DNA of 56,745 bases from Vagococcus silagei. Its GTDB lineage: Bacteria; Bacillota; Bacilli; Lactobacillales; Vagococcaceae. Positions 8,243 to 18,203 of this stretch are shown in pieces (within the stretch, counting starts at the first letter, position 1; every line of letters begins with the position of its first letter). The stretch covers positions 83,755-140,499 of the forward strand of contig NZ_SDGV01000014.1 in assembly GCF_004795745.1 (NCBI RefSeq). The letters run 5' to 3'. A program made the position numbers and the translations under genes. A model generated the notes under the pieces. That model was not told the DNA's origin. It saw only the letters and a program-made list of their open reading frames with translations, and did no database searches.

Positions 8243-8839
8243 CTATACACCCATTGATTTAAATATTTTTTCTAATGTTCCTTCATACGGTATAAAATAA
8301 AGTGACGCATCAATTTTATCACCTAAGTATAGAAACTCATTTTTTATAATTAAAAGTTGCTCATCAAATTGCCCCATCTCCATGTAGAGACTACTAATAA
8401 TCGAACCAAACATATCGATTGTAAGTTGAGGAACTGACGAAAGCATATTGTAGTTTATTTCTTTGCTTAAAGCCATTAAAAAGGAATTCACAACAATATT
8501 TTCTAATTCAATAATCGCAGATTGTTCCAACTCACTTGTTACTTCAATATCTTTCGGCAACATCATTGCTGTCATTGTTTTTACAACTTCATGCGTCAAT
8601 GAAAATAAAAATATTCCGCCTGCATCTCCGTAAACTTGATTCATTACAGCATAGACTGGTTTATCCTCTGCCATAACAGTTGAATACAACTCTTCATAAT
8701 CCATTATATCAATCACCGGTACTCGCATGTTGACAGGTTCGTCGATAATTTCAGAAATACTTGTTGCGGCATTTCCTCCTCCAATATTAATCAGCTCTTT
8801 TAAAGCATCAATTTGGATACTATTAATCGACTTTTCCAT
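8243..8839 (-). CDS. cheC: CheY-P phosphatase CheC
   Basis: A 198-residue CheC-family protein. Two phosphatase helices with the E..N signature are present, KELINIGGGNAATS near the start and ELENIVVNSFL at about residue 110, so it should be catalytically able. In Bacillus, CheC works with CheD and links adaptation to CheY-P levels; both genes are present here. ATG 8839 follows AGGTGA by 5 bases; a longer frame would add 14 residues inside cheA. It overlaps the cheA end by 17 bases. Confidence 0.93.
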   Translation of the reverse strand: MEKSINSIQIDALKELINIGGGNAATSISEIIDEPVNMRVPVIDIMDYEELYSTVMAEDKPVYAVMNQVYGDAGGIFLFSLTHEVVKTMTAMMLPKDIEVTSELEQSAIIELENIVVNSFLMALSKEINYNMLSSVPQLTIDMFGSIISSLYMEMGQFDEQLLIIKNEFLYLGDKIDASLYFIPYEGTLEKIFKSMGV

Positions 8840-10868
8840 ATGCGTCACCTGTACTTTCATTGCAAATTGCATTGATATCAAGAATTAAAGTTACATCTCC
8901 ATTACCTAAAATTGTTGCACCTAGATAATTTTTTAAATGTCCTAGTTCTTTACCTAATTTTTTAATGACAATTTCTTGTTGTCCAATCAATTCATCAACT
9001 AGTAAAGCATAATGTTTCTTACCGAGTAAAATCATAATTAAATGTTTTTCAGTTGTGACTTCATTTGATTCAAACCCAAGAACATCTTTAATACGAATAA
9101 CTGGTGTTGCCTTACCGCGATAAGTATAAATTTCAGTTTGATGGACACTGATTAAATCTTCTTCGGAAATTGAAATAACTTTTTCAATGACACCTAAAGG
9201 CAATGCAAATGTTTGATCCATCACTTTAACCATTAAGGATTGAATAATAGATAGCGTTAATGGTAAATTAATCGTAAATTCGGTCCCACGATTAACCTCA
9301 CTCGCAAGTTCAATGCTACCGCCTAAACTTTCAATTTTAGAATGAACAACGTCCATTCCAACACCTCGACCTGAGACGTTTGTTACCTCTTGAGCAGTTG
9401 AAAAACCAGGATGGAAGATAATATTTAAGATTTCTTTTTCGCCCTTACCATCAATTTCAATGCCTTTTTCTTGCGCTTTTCGAGCAAGCATCTCTGGATC
9501 CAAGCCCTTACCATCATCCGAAAGTGTGATAATAACGCGATTTCCTTGTTGGCAAGCTGTTAATTTAATTTGTCCAATCTCTGGTTTACCAAGTTCTAAG
9601 CGGCGTTCTTTGCTTTCAATCCCGTGATCGGCAGAATTTCGAATCAAGTGAATTAATGGTTCGCTCAACTCGGTTACCACTGTTCGGTCAAGCTCCGTCT
9701 CTTCACCTTCAATAATTAAATTCATTTCTTTACCTAGATCACGAGATAAATTACGAACCATTTTAGGAAAGCGATTTGTCACGACACTGACTTGTTGCAT
9801 TCGAATTTTTAAGACTAAGTCCTGTAATTCAGACGTAATCCGACCAACTTGACCAAGTGGATCTTGAATTTCAGTTGCATTAAATTGATGACTCAAGTTT
9901 TCAAGTCGTGTACGATATACAACCAGTTCAGAAACTAAGTTCATGAAAGTATCCAACCGATCTAAATCAACTTTGATACTTTGATTTTGTCGTGGCTTTT
10001 CTTTTAGTTTATCATTCTTTTTAATAACTGTTTTGCCTGGTTCTGCTTGTTTATCCGATTGTCCAACAGTTTCCACTTCTGAAGCTGTCGCTTCTTCCAC
10101 AACATTTTCTTCATCAAGCGGTGTCATTTTTTTAAGTTCAACTTGCGCTACATCGATATCACTTTTAATTGTTTCTACAATTGTTTCTGCTGTTTCTTTA
10201 GTGAAAAATAACAGTGTAAAAGCTTGATCAAACTCACCGTTCTCTAGTTTTTCCATTTCGGGTTCACAATGAACAAGTTCTCCCATTGACTCTAAACTAT
10301 TTAGAATCAAATATACTCGAGGTCCCTTCATCGTACACGACTCATCTAAAGTAATTTTGAGCCCCAATGCTTCAAAACCATTGTCTTGTGCTTCATCAAT
10401 CATCATTTTTTCTGTTTCATCCAAATGTTGAAAAAATTCTGTTGATTCCGGCGTTGTTTTTTCTGTATCTGATGTATCTTGTGTTTCTGGATTTAAATGA
10501 TCCAAGCGTTCAATGAGTTCTTGAATGATACTGATATCTGTCTCAATTTCAATTTTTAAATCTTCAACAATGGTATCAAGACAATCTAAACTTTCTAGAA
10601 TTAATGAAATAACTTGATGTGTCACTTCGATTTCTTGGTCTTTGACAAGTTGAAAAATGTTTTCCATCTTATGCGTAAGCTTAGTCATTGATTCATAACC
10701 CATAGTAGCCGCCATACCTTTTAGTGTATGTGCTGATCTAAAAATACTGTCGATTAATTCACTACTTGTTGGGTCACTTTCTAATTCCATGATAGCATCG
10801 TTCAAACTTTCAAGATGATCAGCTGTTTCTTCAAAAAACAGTTCTCGATATTGACTATTTTCATCCAT
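8823..10868 (-). CDS. cheA: Chemotaxis histidine kinase CheA
   Basis: A cytoplasmic receptor-coupled kinase of 681 residues. Order of domains: P1 HPt with phospho-acceptor H47 (RSAHTLKGMAATMG), a CheY-binding P2 region at about 140-245, a linker, P3 dimerisation (VDLDRLDTFMNLVSELVVYR), P4 ATPase with N, G1 and G2 boxes (IRNSADHGIE, DDGKGLD, GRGVGMDVV), and P5 CheW-like domain at about 545-675. ATG 10868 lies 8 bases after AGGGG. It sits between cheR and cheC and is the hub for the two receptors, the two CheW proteins, CheY and CheB. Confidence 0.97.
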   Translation of the reverse strand: MDENSQYRELFFEETADHLESLNDAIMELESDPTSSELIDSIFRSAHTLKGMAATMGYESMTKLTHKMENIFQLVKDQEIEVTHQVISLILESLDCLDTIVEDLKIEIETDISIIQELIERLDHLNPETQDTSDTEKTTPESTEFFQHLDETEKMMIDEAQDNGFEALGLKITLDESCTMKGPRVYLILNSLESMGELVHCEPEMEKLENGEFDQAFTLLFFTKETAETIVETIKSDIDVAQVELKKMTPLDEENVVEEATASEVETVGQSDKQAEPGKTVIKKNDKLKEKPRQNQSIKVDLDRLDTFMNLVSELVVYRTRLENLSHQFNATEIQDPLGQVGRITSELQDLVLKIRMQQVSVVTNRFPKMVRNLSRDLGKEMNLIIEGEETELDRTVVTELSEPLIHLIRNSADHGIESKERRLELGKPEIGQIKLTACQQGNRVIITLSDDGKGLDPEMLARKAQEKGIEIDGKGEKEILNIIFHPGFSTAQEVTNVSGRGVGMDVVHSKIESLGGSIELASEVNRGTEFTINLPLTLSIIQSLMVKVMDQTFALPLGVIEKVISISEEDLISVHQTEIYTYRGKATPVIRIKDVLGFESNEVTTEKHLIMILLGKKHYALLVDELIGQQEIVIKKLGKELGHLKNYLGATILGNGDVTLILDINAICNESTGDAYGKVD

Positions 10869-10889
10869 AAAAAACACCCCTTTCTGTTT

Positions 10890-11669
10890 CTAACCTATTT
10901 TCTGATACATAAAGGTTCCCATTTTCTTTAATCCAAAACGTTCTGGATTCATGATGGTTTCAGTTGCACCTGTAAAGAACAATCCTCCAGGTACTAAACT
11001 CTCACTAAATTGTTGATAGATTTTATCACGTGCTTCTGATTTAAAATAGATTGTCACATTACGACAAATAATGACATGACAATCTTTTTCAAAACGATCA
11101 AGCAGTAAATCATGTTTCTTAAAGTGAACTTTTCGCTTTATCTTATCTGAAATATAAAAATCATCTTTTTCGTTTTTAAAATAGTTTTTTAAATCTGTAT
11201 CGGAAACATTTTTAAGATGACTATCTTTGAAAACGCCTTTTTTTGCTTGAGTTAGAATTGTTTGATCAATATCAGTCGCAATTATTTTGTTCGATGTTAA
11301 TGATAATTGATTCCTATCGGCCAACATTGCCACACTGTACGGTTCACAGCCAATTGAACAAGCTGCACTCCATATTTTTAATGAAGAAAATTGAGGCGCA
11401 ATTTTTGAAACTAACTCTGATTCAAAGGTACGGAATAATTCCGGATTTCTGAAAAATTCAGTCACATTTATCGTAATATAATCCAAAAACTCATATTTTA
11501 CTTCTGGATTAGTTTTCATCAACTGACAATAATCAGTAAGATTTGTTGCCGTTGTATTTTTCATAATTGTTAAAATACGTCGTTGTAATTGTTTTTCTTT
11601 ATAAGAAAATAAGTCTAAACCCAAATTTTTCTTTACCCAATGATAAAATTCTATGAATTCTGTTTCCAT
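10890..11669 (-). CDS. cheR: Chemotaxis receptor methyltransferase CheR
   Basis: A 259-residue SAM-dependent enzyme that methylates receptor glutamates for adaptation. An N-terminal helical domain (about 1-75) precedes the methyltransferase domain with the SAM motif IWSAACSIGCEPYSVAML, the acidic residue after IIATDID, and the RNVTIYF segment. The C-terminal FFTGATETI is typical. Its start overlaps the end of cheB by 19 bases, so the opposing methylation enzymes are made from one coupled message. Confidence 0.96.
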   Translation of the reverse strand: METEFIEFYHWVKKNLGLDLFSYKEKQLQRRILTIMKNTTATNLTDYCQLMKTNPEVKYEFLDYITINVTEFFRNPELFRTFESELVSKIAPQFSSLKIWSAACSIGCEPYSVAMLADRNQLSLTSNKIIATDIDQTILTQAKKGVFKDSHLKNVSDTDLKNYFKNEKDDFYISDKIKRKVHFKKHDLLLDRFEKDCHVIICRNVTIYFKSEARDKIYQQFSESLVPGGLFFTGATETIMNPERFGLKKMGTFMYQKIG

Positions 11670-12694
11670 TGTTTCTCCTCAATCAATACATTTAATTGGT
11701 CTCCAATTTCATCTAGACTTAGTATGCTATCAACCACACCACTTTCGATGGCACGTCTTGGCATACCAAAGACGACTGAAGTTTCCTCATCTTGCGCAAT
11801 CGTATATCCTTTTAAAGCTTTAATTTTCTTCATACCAATTGTACCGTCGTTACCCATACCTGTTAGAATAATTGCTACTAAATTTTCACCATACTCTACA
11901 GATGCTGATTCAAAGAGATAATCCACTGCTGGCCTGACGCCGTGAATCTTTGCTTCATCTTCAGTTAGTTTTATGCGTCCACTTTTAATTCGCAAATGAT
12001 AGTCACCAGGTGCAATATAAACTGTGCCACCTTTTAGAATCATGTTGTCTCTTGCTTCAACAACGTTTACATTTGCTTCTTGATTTAAGCGTTTTGAAAA
12101 AGATAACGTAAAGCCACTTGGCATATGTTGCACAATAACAATAGGAATTTTTAAAGAACTTGGAATATATTTAATAAGTCTCATTAGAGCTCTCGGACCA
12201 CCCGTTGAAGCCCCAATCACAATTGCTTTAACGGAACTCGGAAGATTACGGTTCTGTATCCTTCTTTTTTGTCTATTTTCTGAAGGGGTTCGTTGTTTAG
12301 TCGGCTTAGTTGCCGAAATCGATGTTAATTTTTGTTTTAACTCACTTTCAAAATCACTACTAATACTAAATAAATTTTCTGGTTTTTCGATAAAGTCCAT
12401 CGCACCAATTTCTAAGGAAGCAATCGTCATTTCTTCACCAGAATGTGAACTCAACATAATAACTGGAATATCGAATTCTGCTTTAATTTTTTTTAGTGTT
12501 TCTAAGCCATTCATTCCCGGCATTTCAATATCAAGTGTAATAATATCTGGTTTCAGTTTGCGAATCTGTGGTAGTGACGACTCTCCATCACGAGCGATTC
12601 CTACAACCTCACACTCTGAAATTTTATTAATTGTATCGGAAATAATTTTGCGCATAAACGCTGAATCATCGATAACTAAAACTTTAATTGACAT
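11651..12694 (-). CDS. cheB: Receptor methylesterase/deamidase CheB
   Basis: A 347-residue protein. The receiver domain comes first with D9/D10 and phospho-acceptor D55 (TLDIEMPGMNG). A linker rich in basic residues at about 120-155 is followed by the esterase domain with the serine in GASTGGPRAL, histidine in VQHMPSGFT and aspartate in GMGNDGTIGM. It removes methyl groups from receptors when phosphorylated by CheA. It is encoded between cheD and cheR, with a stop overlapping cheR. Confidence 0.97.
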   Translation of the reverse strand: MSIKVLVIDDSAFMRKIISDTINKISECEVVGIARDGESSLPQIRKLKPDIITLDIEMPGMNGLETLKKIKAEFDIPVIMLSSHSGEEMTIASLEIGAMDFIEKPENLFSISSDFESELKQKLTSISATKPTKQRTPSENRQKRRIQNRNLPSSVKAIVIGASTGGPRALMRLIKYIPSSLKIPIVIVQHMPSGFTLSFSKRLNQEANVNVVEARDNMILKGGTVYIAPGDYHLRIKSGRIKLTEDEAKIHGVRPAVDYLFESASVEYGENLVAIILTGMGNDGTIGMKKIKALKGYTIAQDEETSVVFGMPRRAIESGVVDSILSLDEIGDQLNVLIEEKQWKQNS

Positions 12695-12709
12695 CTTGTT
12701 TCCCCCTAT

Positions 12710-13198
12710 TTACAAATAAATGATGTCAGAATTGACAATCTTAACTTTTACCTCAAGATTTTCTAAATTGGCAAAAAATGAGCGTCCAGTCGTGCCACCA
12801 GTATTTCTTGCTAAAATCGGAATTCTTAATTTTTTTAATTCTTGTTCAACAGCCACGACATTCCGTTCACCGATATTCTTGGTTTGGGAAGATTGATTGA
12901 AACTAAACATATTAGCACCACCCGCAATTTTTGCAACGAGTTTTGTACAGCCATATTTAGTCATCATTTCATTGACCATGTCTTTAATTGCTAAATCAGC
13001 AAATTTGCTCGCCTTTATTTCAGCCCGATGTTGAAACATGGTGCTATCTGGCAACATAATATGGCTCAATCCCCCAACTTTTTTTGCTTTATCGTAAACA
13101 AAAACGGCAACACAAGAACCTAATCCTAACGTTTGAATTACATTGGGTGATTCTGTAATTTTAAAATCAGCAATACCTACTTTTATTTCGCTACACAT
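12710..13198 (-). CDS. cheD: Receptor deamidase CheD
   Basis: A 162-residue CheD. Catalytic C29 (GLGSCVAV) and H46 (GLSHIMLPDS) are visible, with the conserved KIAGGANMF and RNTGGTTGRS segments. In Bacillus it deamidates receptor glutamines and binds CheC; the presence of cheC here supports the same circuit. The start codon overlaps the cheW2 stop (TAATG), indicating coupled translation. Confidence 0.95.
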   Translation of the reverse strand: MCSEIKVGIADFKITESPNVIQTLGLGSCVAVFVYDKAKKVGGLSHIMLPDSTMFQHRAEIKASKFADLAIKDMVNEMMTKYGCTKLVAKIAGGANMFSFNQSSQTKNIGERNVVAVEQELKKLRIPILARNTGGTTGRSFFANLENLEVKVKIVNSDIIYL

Positions 13199-13674
13199 TA
13201 TGCGTCTTCCTTGTCCACTAATGATTGAATAAATGTTTCAAGTTCAATACCTTTAATCGCTTTTAAATCTAATAAACGAGCTAGGTTCAACTCTAAGATA
13301 ATATCAGCATCTGTTTTAACAAATGCTTCAATAAATTCTTTTTCAACCATAAATTCATCATCGACTTCTTCAAATTGTTGTTTTTCAAAATCTTTAATAC
13401 CAACAATGTCTTCAACTAGAAAACTAATTAGTTTTCCATTTAACGAACTAATAATCAATTTACACGAAGAATTAATTTCAGTGAACGCTTGATAAAATAG
13501 AAAAGATAAATCAATAACTGGAACAACATGTCCTTGATGTTTGATCACACCTAGAACAAATTCCTGTTCTAACGGAACTGAAACTGGTTGTTCCCATAAA
13601 ATAATCTTTTCAATTTGCTCAACTGGGAGACTAAAGGTTTGTTGATGACTCTTAAAAACAATTTGCTTCTTCAT
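13198..13674 (-). CDS. cheW: Second CheW-domain adaptor
   Basis: A single CheW-like domain of 158 residues, longer and more acidic than the other CheW. Visible features are SLPVEQIEKIILWE, VLGVIKHQGHVVPVIDLSFLF, and ISFLVEDIVGIKDFE. The C-terminal 30 residues extend past the usual domain. It lies directly downstream of the receptor mcp1 and upstream of cheD, so it may be the partner of these receptors. A decayed piece of a very similar gene lies between the two receptor genes. It lacks a receiver domain, so it is not CheV. Confidence 0.88.
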   Translation of the reverse strand: MKKQIVFKSHQQTFSLPVEQIEKIILWEQPVSVPLEQEFVLGVIKHQGHVVPVIDLSFLFYQAFTEINSSCKLIISSLNGKLISFLVEDIVGIKDFEKQQFEEVDDEFMVEKEFIEAFVKTDADIILELNLARLLDLKAIKGIELETFIQSLVDKEDA

Positions 13675-13699
13675 ATTGATTCCCCCATAAGTACATCAC

Positions 13700-13737
13700 T
13701 TGATTTAAGTAGGCACGTAATGTGCCTACTTAATCAA
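13700..13737 (-). repeat. Intercistronic stem-loop between mcp1 and cheW
   Basis: A perfect 10-bp stem AAGTAGGCAC (13707-13716) with GTGCCTACTT (13722-13731), 5-base loop, is extended by TTGATT/AATCAA with one unpaired base. No T-run follows on the minus strand, so it is more likely an RNA-processing or stability element, or a weak attenuator, than a full terminator. Confidence 0.6.
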
Positions 13738-13743
13738 TTGCTA

Positions 13744-15807
13744 TTATTTTAATTTGAAACTATTCACTTGTAGATTTAGTATTTCTGTTGTTTTTTCAAG
13801 TTCTGAAATATTCGTAGCAAATTCTTCCATTGTAGCCAAAATTTCCTCAGCATTTGCTGAAACTTCTTCAGTACCGGCCGAATTTTCTTGTGTTGAAGCT
13901 GAAATGTTTTCAACTGCAAATAAGACAGTATCTTTTTCGGCTTTAACGTGTTCAACTAAGGCGTCAATTTCAGTAATTTGATTAACGAACACATCTACTT
14001 TAGCAGCAACTTCTTTACTTGATTCAATTGCACCATCAATTATTTCTGTTTGTTTCAAACCACCCTCATAAGATTCGCTAACTTGTGTCACGATTTCTTG
14101 TGATTTAGTTTGAATTGTTTCTATTATGTTTTCAATATCTTTTGTTGAGTTAGCACTTTGTTCCGCTAACTTACGAACTTCTTCCGCTACAACAGCGAAA
14201 CCTTTTCCAGCTTCACCAGCTCTGGCAGCTTCAATTGAAGCATTTAATGCTAACAGATTTGTTTGTGCTGATAAATCAGTAATGACTTTAATGATTTTAT
14301 TAATATTTTGAATATCTAAGTTCATTGTTTCCATACTTTCAGCTAATTCTCCAAGTTTAACACGTTCAATTTCCCAATTTTCATGGACATTGACCATTAG
14401 TCTTGAATTTTCAACATTAAGCTCAGTTGTAATAGCAGCTGCATCATTCATTTCATTTGCTTTATTTAATATTCCCTCAACTGCTTCACCCAAATTATTC
14501 ATTTCTGAAACTGTGTTTTCAGCATCCACGGCTTGTGAACTCGTTGCTTGAGCAATTCCGGTAATTGTTTCTGACACTTCTTCTGTTGCAGAATTTGTTT
14601 GTTTCGAAATTTCTCCTAAGTCAACAGCCATTTTAGCTAAGTTATCACTTTCCATCTGGATACCTTCAATTAAACGACTGAAGCCTTCAATCATGCGATT
14701 AAATGCTGAAACGATACGATGAATTTCGTTGCCATTTTCATCGATTTCACCGTTACCTATTCTATTTTTAATAAATGGAATTTTTCTTAAAATAGAATTT
14801 TCATCTGCTTGTCTTAAGACACCAATTTTGACTGTCATATCACCCATACTAGCTCGCCCAAATGAATCAACCATTAATCGAGCCATCTTAATTACTTCTC
14901 TTGTAACCACTAATGCTACAAAAATAGCAATTGCACTCCAAATGATAATCATTATTAAAGATTTTTGTAGTATAGCCATTTTATTGTTATTCAATTCGTT
15001 TGGCTCTAAGAATGAACTGACAATTAAGCCATGTTTATTTTTCTTGAAATAGGCATTTCCTGTTTTATCTTTGACAAACCCGGAATTACCACTTTCCATA
15101 ATATTTTTATAGACTTGATGTTCTTGGACATTTTCATTTAATTCTTTGTTTTGTGGTGAAGCCAAAATTTTACCTTCATCACTCATCATGACGACACGGC
15201 CTGTTTCACCAATTTTTGATTTCTTAATCATGTTATTTACCCGTGGGAAACTCATATCAGCAGATAAAACACCAACTATTTTTCCATTTGAATATATAGC
15301 TTTAGAAATCATTAATACTGTATCGCCAGTAATCTTATCTCTTTGTGGTTTTGACCAATTATAGTCATTTGGATTATCCATTGCTGCTTTATACCATGGT
15401 CTAACACTCATTTCTGCAAAAGATGCCTCAACATCTACACTTGAAATTAAATCATGATCATTTGGTAAAAAATAAATTTCAGTAATATTTGGATTAGTTT
15501 TTCCAACTAATTCTAAAGCATTTTTGATTTTTAGCTCTTCCATAGGTTTGTTTACAGGTTTACCTAATTCAGGTAATTGTGCTGTCGCTTTAACAGCACC
15601 TAAAACTGCGTCTTGAATGCTATCTAATGTTTGATAAACATTTTCGACATTATTTTTCGCTTCTATATCTAGTCTCTTTTGTAAGATGTTTGTCATTACC
15701 TTAGAGTTTATAAACATAATAATTACTAAAGGTATGATTGACATTGCTAATAATGTTCCGATAATTTTTGGTCCTAATGATTTTTGTTTTGTGCTTTTTT
15801 TAGTCAA
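13744..15807 (-). CDS. Methyl-accepting chemotaxis protein 1
   Basis: A transmembrane chemoreceptor of 687 residues. A first membrane helix (about 15-37, [20 protein letters not shown]), a periplasm-side dCache-type sensor (about 40-275), a second helix (about 285-310), an enlarged HAMP region (about 310-385) and a cytoplasmic signalling hairpin with [20 protein letters not shown] follow in order. No C-terminal CheR-binding pentapeptide is seen. I chose TTG 15807 after GAGGGG, because it gives exactly the length and LTKK start of the neighbouring paralogue; an ATG 11 codons upstream lacks support. The ligand cannot be told from sequence alone. Confidence 0.93.
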   Translation of the reverse strand: MTKKSTKQKSLGPKIIGTLLAMSIIPLVIIMFINSKVMTNILQKRLDIEAKNNVENVYQTLDSIQDAVLGAVKATAQLPELGKPVNKPMEELKIKNALELVGKTNPNITEIYFLPNDHDLISSVDVEASFAEMSVRPWYKAAMDNPNDYNWSKPQRDKITGDTVLMISKAIYSNGKIVGVLSADMSFPRVNNMIKKSKIGETGRVVMMSDEGKILASPQNKELNENVQEHQVYKNIMESGNSGFVKDKTGNAYFKKNKHGLIVSSFLEPNELNNNKMAILQKSLIMIIIWSAIAIFVALVVTREVIKMARLMVDSFGRASMGDMTVKIGVLRQADENSILRKIPFIKNRIGNGEIDENGNEIHRIVSAFNRMIEGFSRLIEGIQMESDNLAKMAVDLGEISKQTNSATEEVSETITGIAQATSSQAVDAENTVSEMNNLGEAVEGILNKANEMNDAAAITTELNVENSRLMVNVHENWEIERVKLGELAESMETMNLDIQNINKIIKVITDLSAQTNLLALNASIEAARAGEAGKGFAVVAEEVRKLAEQSANSTKDIENIIETIQTKSQEIVTQVSESYEGGLKQTEIIDGAIESSKEVAAKVDVFVNQITEIDALVEHVKAEKDTVLFAVENISASTQENSAGTEEVSANAEEILATMEEFATNISELEKTTEILNLQVNSFKLK

Positions 15808-15854
15808 CTTTCTTTCCCCTCTCAAACTAATGTTTCTCAATCTATATAAACGGC

Positions 15855-15956
15855 TTAATTATGAGCTCTAAAACCCATAAAACCAGGTTTAACGAAGTAA
15901 TTGACTTTAAAATCTTTAATACCAACACTATCTTCAACTAAATAGATGATGTGCAA
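15855..15956 (-). pseudogene. Remnant of a CheW-like gene
   Basis: A 33-codon open stretch read on the minus strand contains LVEDSVGIKDF, nearly identical to LVEDIVGIKDF in the intact second cheW (13198-13674). At DNA level about 32 bases match with two differences (15908-15939 against 13386-13417). Nothing else of the CheW domain is left, and there is no start or ribosome site. Its place upstream of mcp1 mirrors the cheW that follows mcp1, suggesting an old tandem duplication of an mcp-cheW pair. Confidence 0.7.
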
Positions 15957-15996
15957 AAAAATATGTGTAACGCGAATTATTGGTGTGTATTAATGA

Positions 15997-16031
15997 CAAT
16001 CATTTCTAGCATTAAATACTAGAAATGATTG
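15997..16031. repeat. 13-bp perfect inverted repeat between the receptor genes
   Basis: Arms CAATCATTTCTAG (15997-16009) and CTAGAAATGATTG (16019-16031) with a 9-base loop. It lies about 60 bases downstream of mcp2 on the minus strand. There is no T-run, so it may be a weak terminator, a processing site or a relic of the duplication. Otherwise 15957-16094 shows nothing recognisable. Confidence 0.6.
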
Positions 16032-16094
16032 CTTTAAAGCAAAAGAAATTTTAACTGAAAATGCTACTTAAACATTGGTTCATTTTTATTAAAC

Positions 16095-18158
16095 TTATTT
16101 CAATTTGAAACTATTCACTTGTAGATTTAAGACATCTGTTGTTTTTTCCAACTCCGTAATGTTGGTTGTAAATTCTTCCATTGTTGCCAGAATTTCTTCA
16201 GCATTGGCTGAAACTTCTTCAGTCCCAGCAGAGTTTTCTTGAGTCGATGCAGAAATATTTTCAACTGCGAATAAAACTGTGTCTTTTTCTGATTTAACTT
16301 TTTCAATTAACTCATCAATTTGTTTAATTTGATCAATAAACAAATCGACTTTCTCAGAAACAAGTTTATTAGAACCGATAGCGCCATTAATAATTTCTGT
16401 TTGTTTTACGCCACCCTCATATGAATCTGTGACTTGCGTTACAATTTCTTGAGACTTACTTTGAATTGTTTCAATAATTCCTTCAATATCTTTAGTTGAA
16501 TTTGCACTTTGCTCAGCTAGTTTTCGGACTTCTTCTGCTACAACCGCGAATCCTTTTCCTGCTTCACCAGCGCGTGCTGCTTCGATTGAAGCATTTAATG
16601 CTAGTAAATTCGTTTGTGAAGATATATCAGTAATGACATTAATAATTTTATTGATATTTTGAATTTCTAAATTCATCATTTCCATACTTTGAGCAAGTTC
16701 GCCTAATTTCATGCGTTCAACTTCCCAATTCTCAGAAACATTAACCATTAATCTCGTATTTTCAACGTTCAACTCTGTTGTTTCTTTAGCTGCATCATTC
16801 ATTTCAACTGATTTAGTTAAAATATTATCAACTGACTGGCCTAAACTATTCATTTCAGACACAGTACTTTCAGCATCGATTGCTTGAGAACTCGTTGCCT
16901 GTGCAATACCTGTGATTGTTTCTGACACTTCTTCTGTTGCAGAGTTTGTTTGTTTTGAGATTTCTGATAAGTCTACTGCCATTTGGGCTAAGTTATCACT
17001 CTCCATTTGAATACCTTCAATCAAACGACTAAAGCCTAAAATCATACGATTAAATGCAACTACAATCCGATGAACTTCATGTCCATTTTCATCAATTTCA
17101 CCATTTCCAAGTCTTCTTGAAATAAATGGAATTTTTGCTAAAATTGGTTCTTTTCCTTCAGGTCTCAGTGTTTCAATTTTAACTGTCATATCACCAAGAC
17201 TTGCACGATCAAATGCATCCACTAACAGTTTGGCAATTTGCATCACTGCTTTAGCAATGAATAATGCTAGGATAATAGCTAACAGACCCCAACCTAAAAT
17301 TAAGACCAGTGATACTTTAACGATTTCTTTTTTATTTTTAGATAATTCGTTTGGTGGAATAAATGATGTCACAATAATGTTATGAGAATTTTTCTTAAAT
17401 GTTGCACGACCTGTACTATCTTCAACAGTTCCGGCTTTACCAGCTGCTTTAATTTCTTTAAAGATGTTACGATCGTTAACTTTAGTTCCCATATCTTTTT
17501 CGAATGGTGAAGCTAATACTTCACCTTCCATACTCATTAATTGAACCTTTCCAGTTTCACCAATTCTAGACTTCTTAATCATTTGCGTTACACGCGGGAA
17601 ATTAACGTCAGCAGCTAAAACGCCTGCTAGTTTCCCATTTGACATAATAGCTTTTGACACTGTGATAACAGTATGACCTGTTGCAACATCTCGCATTGGA
17701 TCTGTATAATTATAATCATTTGGGTTATCAACAGCACCTTTATACCAAGGACGAACACTCATTTCCGCAAATGTTAGATTTGAATCTAAACTTGAAATTG
17801 TATCTTTATTTACTGGTTGGTAATAAATTGATGTAATATTTGGATTTGTTGCTCCAACCGTCTTCATACGAGACTCAATTGCAAGTACTTCCGATTTACC
17901 TTTAATTGGTTGACGTAGTTCAGGCATCTCACTAGTTACTTTAATCGAATTTTGAACATCTTTAATAATGTTATCTAGAGTTTGATAAACATTATCTACT
18001 TCGTTTTTCGCTTCGACATCCATTCTTCGCTCCAAAATACCAGTCATTACTTGGATGTTAATTAACATAATTATTACTAAAGGAATAATCGATACAGCCA
18101 GTAACGTTCCGATTATTTTTGGTCCTAATGATTTTTGCCTATTTTCTTTTTTTGTCAA
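16095..18158 (-). CDS. Methyl-accepting chemotaxis protein 2
   Basis: A paralogue of mcp1 with exactly the same length, 687 residues. It has the same order of parts: membrane helix, dCache-type sensor with [14 protein letters not shown], second membrane helix (about 285-310), enlarged HAMP, and signalling hairpin with [16 protein letters not shown]. The signalling half is almost identical to mcp1, whereas the sensor half has diverged, which suggests different ligands. The start is TTG after AGGGG. It lies 45 bases after the ABC ATPase gene. Confidence 0.93.
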   Translation of the reverse strand: MTKKENRQKSLGPKIIGTLLAVSIIPLVIIMLINIQVMTGILERRMDVEAKNEVDNVYQTLDNIIKDVQNSIKVTSEMPELRQPIKGKSEVLAIESRMKTVGATNPNITSIYYQPVNKDTISSLDSNLTFAEMSVRPWYKGAVDNPNDYNYTDPMRDVATGHTVITVSKAIMSNGKLAGVLAADVNFPRVTQMIKKSRIGETGKVQLMSMEGEVLASPFEKDMGTKVNDRNIFKEIKAAGKAGTVEDSTGRATFKKNSHNIIVTSFIPPNELSKNKKEIVKVSLVLILGWGLLAIILALFIAKAVMQIAKLLVDAFDRASLGDMTVKIETLRPEGKEPILAKIPFISRRLGNGEIDENGHEVHRIVVAFNRMILGFSRLIEGIQMESDNLAQMAVDLSEISKQTNSATEEVSETITGIAQATSSQAIDAESTVSEMNSLGQSVDNILTKSVEMNDAAKETTELNVENTRLMVNVSENWEVERMKLGELAQSMEMMNLEIQNINKIINVITDISSQTNLLALNASIEAARAGEAGKGFAVVAEEVRKLAEQSANSTKDIEGIIETIQSKSQEIVTQVTDSYEGGVKQTEIINGAIGSNKLVSEKVDLFIDQIKQIDELIEKVKSEKDTVLFAVENISASTQENSAGTEEVSANAEEILATMEEFTTNITELEKTTDVLNLQVNSFKLK

Positions 18159-18203
18159 CTTCTTTTTCCCCTTTCGAACCCCACTCGATATCGAATGTAC
18201 TTC

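Noticed and set aside
11300-11315. A GCCGATAG sequence in cheR as a sigma-28 promoter
   Set aside because: It lies inside the gene and has no -35 at the proper distance.
15847-15873. A sigma-28 promoter before mcp1
   Set aside because: The -10-like GCCGTTTA matches poorly and no TTAA or TAAA lies 15 bases upstream.
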